A stretch of DNA of 64,000 nt from UMGS1590 sp900552455 (GCA_963931105.1 OZ007004.1:2418001-2482000); one strand, 5' to 3'; shown: positions 9,301 to 18,037, numbered from the stretch's first letter. Notes: a model not told the origin generated them from the sequence alone. A program made the numbers and translations.

Positions 9301-10095
9301 GTCCGTCAGCGAGAACATGATCAGCGAACGGCCACTCTTGAGCTCGCGGCTGTCGAGGCTGAAGATCGTGCCTGCCAGGCAAACGCTTTTCTCCTCGTCC
9401 TCGATCTCAGAAACAGCGACCACTGACGCCTTGATGAGCTTGCCTTTGAGCACGCCTGCCGGTGCCGGCACACCGCTTGCAGGACGATTGCCCTTGCTGC
9501 CGTCGCGCTTGGGCGCGGTGCGATTGCTCTGCGCTTTCTTTTCCTCGCGCATCTGCGCCCACTGCTGCGACGGGCCGAAATAATCGTCCGGCACCGGCGC
9601 GAGGGTTTCGTCCTCCTTGAAGCAGGTCTCCACCTTCACGCTCTTCTGACACATCTGTGCCAAAAGGCGTTCACAATCACTCGTGAACGCCTTGGTATTG
9701 ATGCGGCTTTGATATGCGATCCTGTTCGAGCAGCGAATGCGTACAGCGCCTTCCTCTGAGACCTCGTCGATCTTCAAAAAGATGTGGAAATTTTCCACGC
9801 CCAACAGCTGCCAGAGCACCTCCGGCTCGCTCGTGATCTCTGCCAGCGAATAGCCGTCGTAAACCGGCACCAGCTGCACATCGAGATGCGCCGTTTCCGG
9901 CAGGGCGTGCTTCATCTGCTCGCGGTAATAGGCGGCCAGCTGAACGTACTCGTCGCCAGCGAGGATCCGCGGCATCTGGATGCGCGCTGCAAGGAGCCGC
10001 TGCGTCTTGAACAGTTCGATTTTTTTCACAGTACATTGTCTGGCGTAATCGCAGCAGTCAAAACTGCGCGCCTGTGCTTCCTGTGCTGTGCTCAC
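6370..10095 (-). CDS. polC: DNA polymerase III alpha subunit, PolC type, without the embedded exonuclease
   Basis: Replicative polymerase of Firmicutes. In the 1241 residues I see an N-terminal region to ~220, an OB-fold around 235-320, the PHP domain starting at HLHT (336-339), a zinc-binding segment CPHC...CPVC (713-742), the catalytic palm motif PDIDLNFSGD (766-775) and C-terminal helix-hairpin-helix elements. Typical PolC is about 1430 residues, because a DnaQ-like 3'-5' exonuclease interrupts the PHP domain. Here GIEAYIIDDDEPAV (393-406) runs almost straight into YHCILLAKNATGLKNL (414-429), so that domain is absent with no frameshift. The GTG start has AGGTG seven bases upstream. It is co-transcribed behind proS with a 16-bp gap. 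Confidence 0.95.
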   Translation of the reverse strand: MSTAQEAQARSFDCCDYARQCTVKKIELFKTQRLLAARIQMPRILAGDEYVQLAAYYREQMKHALPETAHLDVQLVPVYDGYSLAEITSEPEVLWQLLGVENFHIFLKIDEVSEEGAVRIRCSNRIAYQSRINTKAFTSDCERLLAQMCQKSVKVETCFKEDETLAPVPDDYFGPSQQWAQMREEKKAQSNRTAPKRDGSKGNRPASGVPAPAGVLKGKLIKASVVAVSEIEDEEKSVCLAGTIFSLDSRELKSGRSLIMFSLTDHTDSIDCKVFADKDEADTLKTALKEAKAIKVRGKVQYDNYSNELGMIVNDINQATLACRIDNAPEKRVELHLHTQMSSMDGMNDIKDLIKLAAQLGHKAIAVTDHGVVQAFPDAYSAGQKNGVKIIYGIEAYIIDDDEPAVNLRDRKSYHCILLAKNATGLKNLYRLVTESQLRYFHRRPRIPKRLINYAREGLVVGSACEAGELMRYLVANPDDPEGLEKLASFYDYIEIQPIANNYFMVRNGTIANEEGLRDLNRALFDLGKRLNKPVVATCDVHFANEDDALNRAIIMKSRGFKDAEEQAPLYYRTTEEMLEEFAYLGEEEAYNVVVKNPNAIIEDFEDIVPVPTVLHAPKIDGAEQQIEELTLEKAHRMYGDPLPELIQKRIDKELKSIIGNGYAVLYLIAHKLVKNSNENGYVVGSRGSVGSSVVAYFTNITEVNALPPHYRCPHCKHSEFFDSSEYGTGVDMPDKDCPVCGTKMEKDGFDIPFEIFLGFKGDKIPDIDLNFSGDYQSGAHAYTEELFGKDNVFRAGTLATVAEKTAYGYVRKFFDEVGEKKREAEINRLKIGCTGVKRTTGQHPGGLVVVPKGVDVHDFTPLQRPADDVKTETVTTHFDYHKIDQGLVKLDILGHDDPTVIKMLGDLTGVNPTTVPLDDQATLSLFSSTDAIGVTPERLNSPVATYGIPEFNTSFTRQMLEDTHPTAFAELLRISGFSHGTDVWLNNAQDLIRNKIAPVSETISTRDDIMLYLIQHGMDESVSFKIMEGVRKGRGLKEDQEAAMHEAKIPQWFIDSCKKIKYLFPKAHAVAYVMMAFRIAWFKINQPLAFYASYFSVRGIDDFDISIIQEGEEAVRQSILDLYGQPGPLSAKDKSKVSVLEVALELYCRGFRVLPVSLEDSLATRFIVMNEEKALLPPLIAIDGLGASQAEDIVKGREEKPYTSLEDMKKRGKVGDAMIERFKCLGIVGQLPELDQIVLF

Positions 10096-10111
10096 ATTGC
10101 ATCACCTGAAA

Positions 10112-11815
10112 TCATTCGTTGTAGAAAGCAGTCAGTTTTTCGATCACTTCATCCATCGTCAGCTCAAGCACCTCGTCGGACGTGCGCAGCTTGTATTCAA
10201 CGATGCCTTCCCCGATCTTCTTGCCCACAGTGATGCGCACCGGCAGACCAATGAGATCGGCGTCGTTGAATTTAACCCCGGCGCGCTCCTTGCGATCATC
10301 CATGAGGATGTCGAAGCCCGCTCCCTGGAGACGGTTGTAGAGCACTTCGCCAGCGTCCATCTGCTCTTCGTCCTTGACATTGACGATGACCAGACTGGCG
10401 TGGTAAGGTGCCATCGCCTTTGGCCAGACGAGACCCTTCTCGTCGTAGTGCTGCTCCACAGCTGCGGCGATGGTGCGGCTCACGCCAATGCCGTAGCAGC
10501 CCATCTGCAGCACAACGCTCTTGCCGTTTTCGTCGAGCACCGTCGCGCCGAGGGCTTCCGAATATTTTGTGCCCAGCTTGAAGACCTGACCCACCTCAAT
10601 GCCGCGGGCTGTTCTGATCGTACCGCCGCAGATCGGGCATTTTTCACCTTCGTTGAGCATGCGCAGATCGTGGTAGGTGACTTCCGGCAGATCGCGCGCC
10701 ATGTCCACATGGATGAAGTGGTAGCCGTCCTCGTTGGCGCCGCAGGCCAGACCTGTGCGTCCCTGGAGCTCGAGATCCGCGTAGATCTTAATGTCCTTGA
10801 GTCCCACAGGACCGAGAGAACCTGGATGCGCGCCGATCTTTTCGACGATGAAGTCTTCGTCTGCCATTTCGATCTCGCTCACACATGGATGCACGCGCAT
10901 CACCTTGACGTCGTTGACCTCGCGGTCGCCGCGCACCAGCACCATGATCAGCTCATCGTCAGCGCGCATCAGCACGCTCTTGATGGAGTTCTCTGGCGTA
11001 TCGCCGAGGAAGTTGCAGATGTCTTCAATGGTCGCGATGTTTGGCGTCTCGATCTTTTCGATCGCCGCCGTGTCGTGCTTATCCTCGCAGGCCACCGGCT
11101 TCGCTTCGGCGATCTCGATGTTGGCAGCAAAGTCGCAGCTGTCGCAATACGCGATCGTCGCTTCGCCGTTTTCAGCCAGCACCATGAATTCGTGCGTGTA
11201 GCCGCCGCCGATCTGACCACTGTCAGCCAGCACTGGACGGAATTTCAGCCCGCAGCGCGTGAAGACACGGCTGTAAGCGTCGTACATTTCGCGATAAGCC
11301 TGATCCAGCCCCGCTTCATCCATGTCGAAGGAATAGAGATCCTTCATCACAAATTCGCGACCGCGCATCAGCCCAAAACGTGGGCGGCGTTCGTCGCGGT
11401 ATTTGTTCTGGATCTGATAGAGACGCAACGGCAGCTGCTTGTAGCTGCGGATGAACTGACGGCAGATGTCCGTGACAACCTCCTCGTGCGTTGGCCCCAG
11501 GCAGAATTCGCGCCCGTGGCGGTCAACCACGCGCATCATCTCGTCGCCATACGCGCCCCAGCGGCCGCTTTCCTGCCAGAGCTCTGCAGGCTGCGTGATC
11601 GGCATCAGGATCTCCTGCCCATCGGCAGCGTCCATCTCCTCGCGCACGATCTTCTCCACCTTCGCCAGCACGCGCTTGCCCAGCGGCAGATAGGTGTACA
11701 TCCCTGCAGCCACCTTCTGGATATAGCCCGCCTTCAGGAGCAGCTGATGGCTTGGGATCTGCGCTTCAGCAGGCACATCGCGCAGCGTAGGGATCAAAGC
11801 ATGTTTCATTCTCAT
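10112..11815 (-). CDS. proS: Prolyl-tRNA synthetase, bacterial type
   Basis: Class II aminoacyl-tRNA synthetase charging tRNA-Pro. The 568 residues match the long bacterial form: motif 1 in the N-terminus, motif 2 around YRDERRPRFGLMRGREFVMKD, a central editing (INS-type) domain around residues 230-380, motif 3 around GCYGIGVSRT, and a C-terminal anticodon-binding domain. The open frame extends further upstream, but GGAGG at 11827-11831 lies inside that extension, and the conserved N-terminus (MRMKHALIPTLRDVPAEA) begins at 11815. Its own promoter sits at 11865-11893, and polC follows 16 bp downstream. Confidence 0.97.
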   Translation of the reverse strand: MRMKHALIPTLRDVPAEAQIPSHQLLLKAGYIQKVAAGMYTYLPLGKRVLAKVEKIVREEMDAADGQEILMPITQPAELWQESGRWGAYGDEMMRVVDRHGREFCLGPTHEEVVTDICRQFIRSYKQLPLRLYQIQNKYRDERRPRFGLMRGREFVMKDLYSFDMDEAGLDQAYREMYDAYSRVFTRCGLKFRPVLADSGQIGGGYTHEFMVLAENGEATIAYCDSCDFAANIEIAEAKPVACEDKHDTAAIEKIETPNIATIEDICNFLGDTPENSIKSVLMRADDELIMVLVRGDREVNDVKVMRVHPCVSEIEMADEDFIVEKIGAHPGSLGPVGLKDIKIYADLELQGRTGLACGANEDGYHFIHVDMARDLPEVTYHDLRMLNEGEKCPICGGTIRTARGIEVGQVFKLGTKYSEALGATVLDENGKSVVLQMGCYGIGVSRTIAAAVEQHYDEKGLVWPKAMAPYHASLVIVNVKDEEQMDAGEVLYNRLQGAGFDILMDDRKERAGVKFNDADLIGLPVRITVGKKIGEGIVEYKLRTSDEVLELTMDEVIEKLTAFYNE

Positions 11816-11864
11816 AAGATCAACAACCTCCAAATTGTGGTTCGTTCTTTGTTTACAACATTTA

Positions 11865-11893
11865 ATTATACGAGATGCCGCAGCCGAACGCAA
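11865..11893 (-). promoter_or_regulatory. Promoter of proS-polC
   Basis: Minus-strand TTGCGT, 17-bp spacer, perfect TATAAT. Confidence 0.8.
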
Positions 11894-11961
11894 TCATTCC
11901 CGCAGAAAATTTTCGCCCGTCAGCAGCCGCCACAAACGACCACCGACAGGCGAACCCATTC

Positions 11962-12879
11962 TCAAAGCGTCGGCACAAGCGTGCGCAGATCCACCACGCG
12001 CTCGCTGCCATCCATCCCGCGCGCGATCAACACCCCGTCGACAACGCGCAGATCACAGGTATTGACCGCGAAATCCAGCGTGTACGTCCGCGTCGCGCCG
12101 CCCAGCGTTGTCTCGTAGAGACGGTTCTGCGCCGACGGATCGATCCAGCCACTGGCACCCATGCCATTCGTGTAATACACACGATCGCCCTCCACCCAGA
12201 AGGCCGAGGCGTAGATATCCGTCAGATAGCTAAGCGCGCCATTCTCATCGCGGAAAAGCTGCAGCGGCTTCGCATGACCGCCATCGCACTGCACCGCAAC
12301 ATAGCGCGCACCGCCCGCTTCGCGATCGATCAGCAGCGATCCGCTCCGCAGCCGCAAGCCATCCGGCAACGCCAGCACACGCGCGCCAGCTTCATCCGCA
12401 CGCAGCAGCTTGTCGCCGATCACCTGATAGCTCACACCTGCACCCTGCGCGATCCAGACCGTGCGCGTGGCGCCATCCCAGTAAATGCTGCCGTAAAGCT
12501 CCGAGAAATCCCGCGCCGGCAGATACGTGCGGTCGTGGCGCAGCGTCGGCGCCGTCTCAAAACGGCCACTCTGTCCTCCAGCCGAATAATCCAGCTTTCC
12601 CACCGCAAGCGACACATCCACCGTCCCGTCCGGGCTCGTGATACGAATGCTGCCATCCGGCTGCCACACCGTCGTGTAGCCCATCGCCGAACTCACAATG
12701 CGCAGCGGGATCATCGTGCGGCCAGCGTCGTTGATGTAAACCTCGCCTTCCGCCGCCGAGCCGGAAACATGCGCATGACCAACGATCAGCTCCACATCCG
12801 TGCTCTCAGCAGACGCCGTCCCCGGCGCCGCCAGAATCGCCGCGCAGACGATCGGCGCCAGCCATTTTATTCTTTTCAT
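11962..12879 (-). CDS. Secreted protein with copper-amine-oxidase N-terminal (stalk) domain
   Basis: A 305-residue exported protein of unknown role. Start 12879 is chosen because MKRIKWLAPIVCAAILAAPG forms a good signal peptide ending TASA before the mature ES, and AAGGTG lies just upstream. Residues ~30-145 hold the stalk-domain pattern (MIPLRIVSSAMGYTTVW, then TYLPARDFSELYG and TVWIAQ), a module common in secreted proteins of Negativicutes and other Firmicutes. The C-terminal half is rich in beta strands with repeated YYTNG/ALSYLTD-like segments, which may form a propeller-like fold. It lies between ispG and proS on the same strand but is separated from ispG by a terminator. Confidence 0.8.
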   Translation of the reverse strand: MKRIKWLAPIVCAAILAAPGTASAESTDVELIVGHAHVSGSAAEGEVYINDAGRTMIPLRIVSSAMGYTTVWQPDGSIRITSPDGTVDVSLAVGKLDYSAGGQSGRFETAPTLRHDRTYLPARDFSELYGSIYWDGATRTVWIAQGAGVSYQVIGDKLLRADEAGARVLALPDGLRLRSGSLLIDREAGGARYVAVQCDGGHAKPLQLFRDENGALSYLTDIYASAFWVEGDRVYYTNGMGASGWIDPSAQNRLYETTLGGATRTYTLDFAVNTCDLRVVDGVLIARGMDGSERVVDLRTLVPTL

Positions 12880-13012
12880 AGCGGTCACCTTCTCATTGTC
12901 AATGTTCTCTATCATTCTATCATACACCACCCGCCAAAAAGATGCCACTTTTCCTCAAAGATCCAGCGCATTTTCCAGAGATTTCACGGATTGCCTGCCA
13001 ATCTTCGACAAA

Positions 13013-13050
13013 CAAAAAATCCCGTCGGCCATTTGCAGATGACCGACAGG
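13013..13050 (-). terminator. Terminator after ispG
   Basis: Minus-strand arms CCTGTCGGTCAT/ATGGCCGACGGG followed by ATTTTTTG, ending the long frr-distal operon. Confidence 0.9.
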
Positions 13051-13059
13051 ATCGTCGTA

Positions 13060-14124
13060 TTATTCCGCCAGGATTTTTTCCAGCTCTTCCTGGAAGGCCG
13101 GGAGCAGATCGGCTTCGTCGCAGCGGCGCACAACCTCGCCCTTGCGGAAGACGAGCCCTGCGCCCTTTCCGCCTGCGATGCCGAGATCGGCTTCCTTCGC
13201 TTCGCCGGGACCGTTGACGACACAGCCCATGACGGCGATCTTGAGGGGACGCTCGATGTTCTGGCAGAGGGTTTCGACCGACTCAGCGAGGCTCGCCAGA
13301 TCGATCTGCGTGCGTCCGCAGGTTGGGCAGCTGACGATGTCGACGCCCGCTTCCTTGAGCCCCAGGCATTTGAGAATGCCGATGGCCACAGGGATCTCGT
13401 TGGCAGGATCGCCTGTCAGGCTGACGCGGATCGTATCGCCGATGCCCTGCGCCAGCAGCGCCCCGATGCCGACGGAGGATTTGATCGTGCCGCTGCGCAC
13501 GGTGCCAGCTTCTGTCACGCCGAGATGCAGCGGATAAGGGAAACGCGCCGCCGCCATTTCGTTGACGCGGATCATTTCCGGCACATCAGAGCTTTTCACC
13601 GAGAGCACGAGCTTTTTGAAGCCGAGCTCTTCGCAGAAGCGCACGTATTTTTCAAGGCTTTCGACCATCGCTTCGGCGCAGGGATGGCCATATTTTTCCA
13701 GCAGTTCCTTTTCCACCGAGCCGGAATTGACGCCGATGCGGATCGCTGCGTCGTGGGCCTTCGCCGTTTCGACGACGGCGCGCAGCTTTTCCAGCCCGCC
13801 GATGTTGCCAGGATTGATGCGCACCGCATCGACGCCCTGCTCCAGTGCCGCGATGGCGATGCGGTAGTCAAAATGCACGTCAGCGACGATCGGCACGCTG
13901 GCGCGACGCGCCACCTCGGCAACAGCCGGCACAGCGTCCATATCCGGCGCCGCCACGCGCACGATCGCAGCGCCGAGGGCAGCGAGTTGCTCCACCTGCG
14001 CCAGCGTGGCTTCTACATCCTGGGAATCGGTGTTGGTCATCGACTGCACCGTCACAGGATGGTCCGAGCCCATGCCGACATCGCGGATCATAAAGGAAAT
14101 CGTTTCTCGTCTCAATTGGATCAC
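13060..14124 (-). CDS. ispG: 4-hydroxy-3-methylbut-2-enyl diphosphate synthase
   Basis: Penultimate enzyme of the MEP isoprenoid pathway. It reductively converts methylerythritol cyclodiphosphate to HMBPP using a 4Fe-4S cluster. The 354 residues show the TIM-barrel part with VQSMTNTDSQDV and RINPGNIGG, and the cluster ligands in SCPTCGRT and GCVVNGPGE. It is six bases after rseP and shares an operon with dxr and uppS, so three isoprenoid steps cluster here. The given start is a GTG whose GGAG is only one base away. A TTG at 14115 (MRRETISF) has more natural spacing and may be the true start. Confidence 0.96.
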   Translation of the reverse strand: MIQLRRETISFMIRDVGMGSDHPVTVQSMTNTDSQDVEATLAQVEQLAALGAAIVRVAAPDMDAVPAVAEVARRASVPIVADVHFDYRIAIAALEQGVDAVRINPGNIGGLEKLRAVVETAKAHDAAIRIGVNSGSVEKELLEKYGHPCAEAMVESLEKYVRFCEELGFKKLVLSVKSSDVPEMIRVNEMAAARFPYPLHLGVTEAGTVRSGTIKSSVGIGALLAQGIGDTIRVSLTGDPANEIPVAIGILKCLGLKEAGVDIVSCPTCGRTQIDLASLAESVETLCQNIERPLKIAVMGCVVNGPGEAKEADLGIAGGKGAGLVFRKGEVVRRCDEADLLPAFQEELEKILAE

Positions 14125-14130
14125 ACTCCG

Positions 14131-15195
14131 TTAATTGACAATGTTGAGAATATCGTTGTAGGTCACGTAGATCATCAGCGCAAACAGCGCCATCATGCCG
14201 AGCAGATTGACCAGCGTTTCCTTGTCCTGACTGACAGGAATGCCGCGCACCGCTTCGATGACGAGGAAAAGAAACCGGCTGCCGTCAAGCGCTGGCACTG
14301 GCAGCATATTGAGCAGGCCAAAGTTCACCGAGAGCACAGCGATCAGACTGACCACGCTCCAGATGCCCTGATCGACGCTGTCGCCGATGGCGTTGACAAT
14401 GCCGACCGGCCCGGACAGGCCGCCTTCCTCGTCGTTGACAGCGGTGCGTCCGGTGACGAGATCGATCACCGCGTCAAAGATGATCGTGCTCATGCCGATG
14501 GTCATGTAGGTCGATTGCTGGAATGCCTGACCGACGCTGAGCGTTTCGTGGGTCGTTTCCAGCTGCTTCGTGACGCCCAGGGCATAGCGGTTGAGCTGGT
14601 CATTGTAAGCAGGGGTCAGCGTCGTTTCAGCGGTCGCGCCGTCGCGGCTGTAGAGAATGTCCATCTCGCCGCTCTTGTAGGACGCCATAAAGCTGTCGAC
14701 ATCCTCCCAGGTCTGCATCGTCTGGCCGTTGATCGAGAGGATCTCGTCGCCGACAGCGAGCCCGGCCGCTTCTGCCGCAGAATCTGCGCTGACCTCGGCG
14801 ATGATCGGCGGGCTGTCATTGTCGACGACATTGACGCCCAGCGCCAGATAGAAAACGAACAGCGCCACCAGCGCCGTGAGGAAATTCATAAACGGTCCGG
14901 CAACAGTGAACAGCATGCGGTGCAGGATTGGACGATTCTGGAAAAGACGCGGATCGTCGGGATCGTCGTCGATCTCCGGATCGCCGGTGATGCCCTTGAC
15001 GCTGACAAATCCGCCGGCGGGAATGGCGCTGATCACATACTCAGTCTCGCCCTTTTGGAAGGACGCGATCTTCGGCCCCATGCCGATGCTGAAGGTGGTC
15101 ACATACATGCCGCTGATCTTGGCGACGACAAAATGACCAAACTCGTGGATCGCGACGAGAAAGCCGAGGATGATGATGGCAAGAATGATGTTCAT
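14131..15195 (-). CDS. rseP: RIP metalloprotease RseP (site-2 protease)
   Basis: Membrane zinc protease that cuts transmembrane segments of anti-sigma factors and signal-peptide remnants. It is 354 residues from MNIILAIIILGFL at 15195. The zinc motif HEFGH is in the first membrane helix (residues ~15-19), a PDZ domain follows in the middle (AGLAVGDEILSINGQ), and the second active-site motif NMLPVPALDGSR lies before the last helix. The ATG overlaps the dxr stop as ATGA, indicating translational coupling. The longer open frame upstream is only the tail of dxr read in another frame. Confidence 0.95.
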   Translation of the reverse strand: MNIILAIIILGFLVAIHEFGHFVVAKISGMYVTTFSIGMGPKIASFQKGETEYVISAIPAGGFVSVKGITGDPEIDDDPDDPRLFQNRPILHRMLFTVAGPFMNFLTALVALFVFYLALGVNVVDNDSPPIIAEVSADSAAEAAGLAVGDEILSINGQTMQTWEDVDSFMASYKSGEMDILYSRDGATAETTLTPAYNDQLNRYALGVTKQLETTHETLSVGQAFQQSTYMTIGMSTIIFDAVIDLVTGRTAVNDEEGGLSGPVGIVNAIGDSVDQGIWSVVSLIAVLSVNFGLLNMLPVPALDGSRFLFLVIEAVRGIPVSQDKETLVNLLGMMALFALMIYVTYNDILNIVN

Positions 15196-16334
15196 CGCTG
15201 CATCAGCTCCGTGGCCAGCGCCCGCGCCTCTGCGTCGATGGCGTGGACCTGCGCCAGGGACTCCACCTTCTGCCACGGCGTTTTGGCGACACATTCTTCA
15301 ACGAGCGGCACGATATCGACGAAGCGGATCTTTTCTTCAAGAAACGCCGCCACGACAACCTCGTTCGCCGCGTTCATCACGATCGGCGCAGAACCGCCGC
15401 GTTTGCCGCAGGTGTAGGCCATATTGATGCCCGGAAAGACATCGAAGCGCGGCTTTTCAAAATGCAGCGTGCCCATTTCCCAGGCATCGAGGGCTTCAAA
15501 GCCTGTGCCGACGCGCGCCGGATAGGTCAGCGCCAGCTGGATCGGCAGGCGCATATCCGGCAGGCCGAGCTGCGCCTTGATGGCGCCGTCAACGAACTGC
15601 ACCATCGAATGCACGATGCTTTCCGGATGCACGACCACCTGGATGCGGTCGTAGTCGCAGTTAAAGAGATAGTGGGCCTCGATGATCTCCAGCCCCTTGT
15701 TGACCATCGTCGCTGAATCGATCGTGATCTTCGCGCCCATGGACCAGTTTGGATGCTTGAGGGCGTCGGCTCTGGTGATCGACTGGAAGCGTTCGCTTTC
15801 CCAGGTGCGGAACGGTCCGCCGGAAGCGGTGAGGATGATCTTCGCGATTTCCTGCGGACGCCCCTCCAGGCATTGGAAGATCGCCGAATGCTCGCTGTCC
15901 ACCGGAATGATCTCGCCGCCGTGCTTCGCCAGAAGATCGTTCACAAGATCGCCGGCTTCGACCATCGTTTCCTTATTGGCAAGCCCGATGCGCAGCCCCG
16001 CGCGCAGAGAATCGAGCACCGGCTCAATGCCAGCAGCGCCGGTGATGGCGCCGATCACGCAGTCGATGCCCGCGAGGCAGTCGGCGTAATCCGCCCAGAG
16101 ATAATGATAACGACAAAAAGGCGTTTCATTTTGAACGCCTTTGAAATATTCGTATGTGGTTTTGTCGGTGATGAACACGTGCTTCGGCTGATACTTCCGC
16201 ACCTGTTCATAGAGCAGCGCCTTGTTGCGATGCGCCGACAGAATGTCCACCTGATAGGTTCCCAGCGCGTCCACGACCTCCAGCGTCTGGGTGCCGATGG
16301 ACCCTGTGGAACCAAGGATCGCTAAATGTTTCAT
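15192..16334 (-). CDS. dxr: 1-deoxy-D-xylulose-5-phosphate reductoisomerase
   Basis: Second MEP-pathway enzyme, making methylerythritol phosphate with NADPH and a divalent metal; target of fosmidomycin. It has 380 residues. The Rossmann motif LGSTGSIGTQT is at the N-terminus, and PVDSEHSAIFQCL and LTASGGPFRT mark the catalytic and metal-binding part. The C-terminal helical domain contains NAANEV. RBS AAAGGA sits seven bases before the ATG. It lies between cdsA (16-bp gap) and rseP (overlap). Confidence 0.97.
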   Translation of the reverse strand: MKHLAILGSTGSIGTQTLEVVDALGTYQVDILSAHRNKALLYEQVRKYQPKHVFITDKTTYEYFKGVQNETPFCRYHYLWADYADCLAGIDCVIGAITGAAGIEPVLDSLRAGLRIGLANKETMVEAGDLVNDLLAKHGGEIIPVDSEHSAIFQCLEGRPQEIAKIILTASGGPFRTWESERFQSITRADALKHPNWSMGAKITIDSATMVNKGLEIIEAHYLFNCDYDRIQVVVHPESIVHSMVQFVDGAIKAQLGLPDMRLPIQLALTYPARVGTGFEALDAWEMGTLHFEKPRFDVFPGINMAYTCGKRGGSAPIVMNAANEVVVAAFLEEKIRFVDIVPLVEECVAKTPWQKVESLAQVHAIDAEARALATELMQR

Positions 16335-16350
16335 GTTCTTTCCTTTCTAC

Positions 16351-17136
16351 TCAGCCCTGCATGATGCTGAAATAATAGAAGCACAGCGGCGCCACCAGCA
16401 GGAAGCTGTCGAAACGGTCGGCAAATCCGCCGTGACCCGGCAGGATATTGCCGCTGTCCTTGACGCCGAAGGAGCGCTTGAGATAGCTTTCGAAAAGATC
16501 GCCAACGATCGCGCCGAAAGCAACAAGCAGCCCGATCAGCACCGTGTGCAGCGTGCTCGTCGCCAGCGGCAGGAATTGCGCAATGATGAGCGCCGCCACG
16601 ACCGTGAGCAGCACACCGCCGACGGCGCCCTCGATGGTCTTTTTCGGAGAAAGATGCGGCGCCATTTTGTGACGCCCCAGCGCACGGCCGGAGAAATATG
16701 CCCCGGAATCACAGACCCAGACCATGATGAATACGCTCATCAAAAGCCATGCGCCGCCGTCCAGCAATCGCAGCGAGATCATGTGCAGCGGCAGCCAGGT
16801 GCAGTAGGCGTTGATGAACGCCAGATACATCATCTCCGACAGCCCGGTGCGCGGATAGGTGAAGACCGTCTCCGCCATCACCAGCACATTGACGATCGCA
16901 AAGATGAAGCCCAGCTCCTTCGTCACAAAGGTGTAGACAGCGAACGCCACCAGCATGTTCACGAAGCAGAAAATGAGAAAGCTCCGCTGTAGGGCCTCAC
17001 CCTGCATATTGGCGAGTTCGTAATTGAGCGCCGCCATCATCACAAATCCCAGGAGATAAATGAGCGGCGTCGGCCCAAAGATACACAGGAGGACGATCGG
17101 GATACCGACGACCCCCGTCAAGATTCTTGTTTTCAT
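16351..17136 (-). CDS. cdsA: Phosphatidate cytidylyltransferase
   Basis: Inner-membrane enzyme making CDP-diacylglycerol from phosphatidate and CTP, the branch point of phospholipid synthesis. It is 261 residues with about seven hydrophobic segments. The C-terminal family signature region is readable as SPKKTIEGAVGG, then GDLFESYLKRSFGVKDSG and LPGHGGFADRFDS. It sits 10 bp after uppS and 16 bp before dxr, the usual Firmicute order. RBS AAGGGGA precedes the ATG. Confidence 0.96.
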   Translation of the reverse strand: MKTRILTGVVGIPIVLLCIFGPTPLIYLLGFVMMAALNYELANMQGEALQRSFLIFCFVNMLVAFAVYTFVTKELGFIFAIVNVLVMAETVFTYPRTGLSEMMYLAFINAYCTWLPLHMISLRLLDGGAWLLMSVFIMVWVCDSGAYFSGRALGRHKMAPHLSPKKTIEGAVGGVLLTVVAALIIAQFLPLATSTLHTVLIGLLVAFGAIVGDLFESYLKRSFGVKDSGNILPGHGGFADRFDSFLLVAPLCFYYFSIMQG

Positions 17137-17146
17137 AGTCGTCCCC

Positions 17147-17890
17147 TTACTTTTTCAGCCCGCCATAGCGACGGTCGCGTTTCTGATAAGCGTACACCGC
17201 ATCAAAGAGATCACCGGCGCGGAAATCCGGCCAGTAGGTGTTGGTGATCCAGAATTCTGTGTAGGCCACCTGCCAGAGCAGGAAATTGCTCAGCCGCAGC
17301 TCGCCAGAGGAACGGATCAGAAGATCCGGATCTGGCTGACCAGCGGTGTAGAGATGGTTGGCGATGGTATTTTCGTCGATCTCTTCCGGCGCGAGCTCGC
17401 CAGCCGCGCAGGCGCGCGCGATCTCCTGGCAGGCGTGCACGATTTCCTGACGACCGCCATAGTTGAGCGCGATGTTGAAGATCACGTCGTCGTTGTCCTT
17501 GGTGAGCGCGTAGGCATTTTCCACCTTTTCACGCACCCGCGCAGGCAGGCGCGTCGGATCGCCGATCGTGCGCACACAAACGCCTTCAGCGTGAAGCTTA
17601 GCGATTTTTTTGTCAAGATATTCGACCAGAAGATGCATGAGCCCGTCCACTTCGTCCGCAGGGCGGCGCCAGTTTTCTGTCGAAAATGCGTAGACTGTGA
17701 AATATTTGGTACCGATCTTTTTCACCGTTTCCAGCACCTCGTCGATGGCCTCCACGCCAGCAGTGTGTCCGGCCAGGCGCGCCAGCCCTTTCGCTGTCGC
17801 CCAGCGGCCGTTGCCGTCCATGATCACGGCAATGTGGCGCGGAATGCTGCCATCTTTGATGTCATCGTAAGTATGATGTTTGTTTTCCAT
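17147..17890 (-). CDS. uppS: Undecaprenyl diphosphate synthase (cis-prenyltransferase)
   Basis: Makes the C55 lipid carrier for peptidoglycan and other surface polymers by adding isopentenyl units to farnesyl diphosphate. 247 residues from MENKHHTYDD. The family hallmarks are present: HIAVIMDGNGRWA near the N-terminus, FSTENWRRP, and DLLIRSSGELRLSNFLLWQ with TEFWITNTYWPDF near the C-terminus. The upstream in-frame ATG at 17905 would place GGGGGA inside the gene, so 17890 is chosen. A terminator separates it from frr, so it may head its own transcript, although I see no clear promoter. Confidence 0.96.
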   Translation of the reverse strand: MENKHHTYDDIKDGSIPRHIAVIMDGNGRWATAKGLARLAGHTAGVEAIDEVLETVKKIGTKYFTVYAFSTENWRRPADEVDGLMHLLVEYLDKKIAKLHAEGVCVRTIGDPTRLPARVREKVENAYALTKDNDDVIFNIALNYGGRQEIVHACQEIARACAAGELAPEEIDENTIANHLYTAGQPDPDLLIRSSGELRLSNFLLWQVAYTEFWITNTYWPDFRAGDLFDAVYAYQKRDRRYGGLKK

Positions 17891-17994
17891 ATGACTTCCC
17901 CCCATTATTCATATGCCTCTCAGGCACACGAGGACAATCAATTATTATTCTATCATACTCCAACTTAAATTGCATCGCCTGGAGTGAGAATTGT

Positions 17995-18023
17995 AAAAAG
18001 AAAAAGGACCGACAGCGCGGTCC
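17995..18023 (-). terminator. Terminator after frr
   Basis: Minus-strand arms GGACCG/CGGTCC followed by TTTTTCTTTTT. It splits the conserved frr-uppS gene order into two transcription units. Confidence 0.88.
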
Positions 18024-18037
18024 CTCCTCAGGCATCC

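Noticed and set aside
11875..15417. 1180-codon plus-strand frame across ispG, rseP and dxr
   Set aside because: Antisense to three well-supported genes, Arg/His/Asp-rich and without family motifs.
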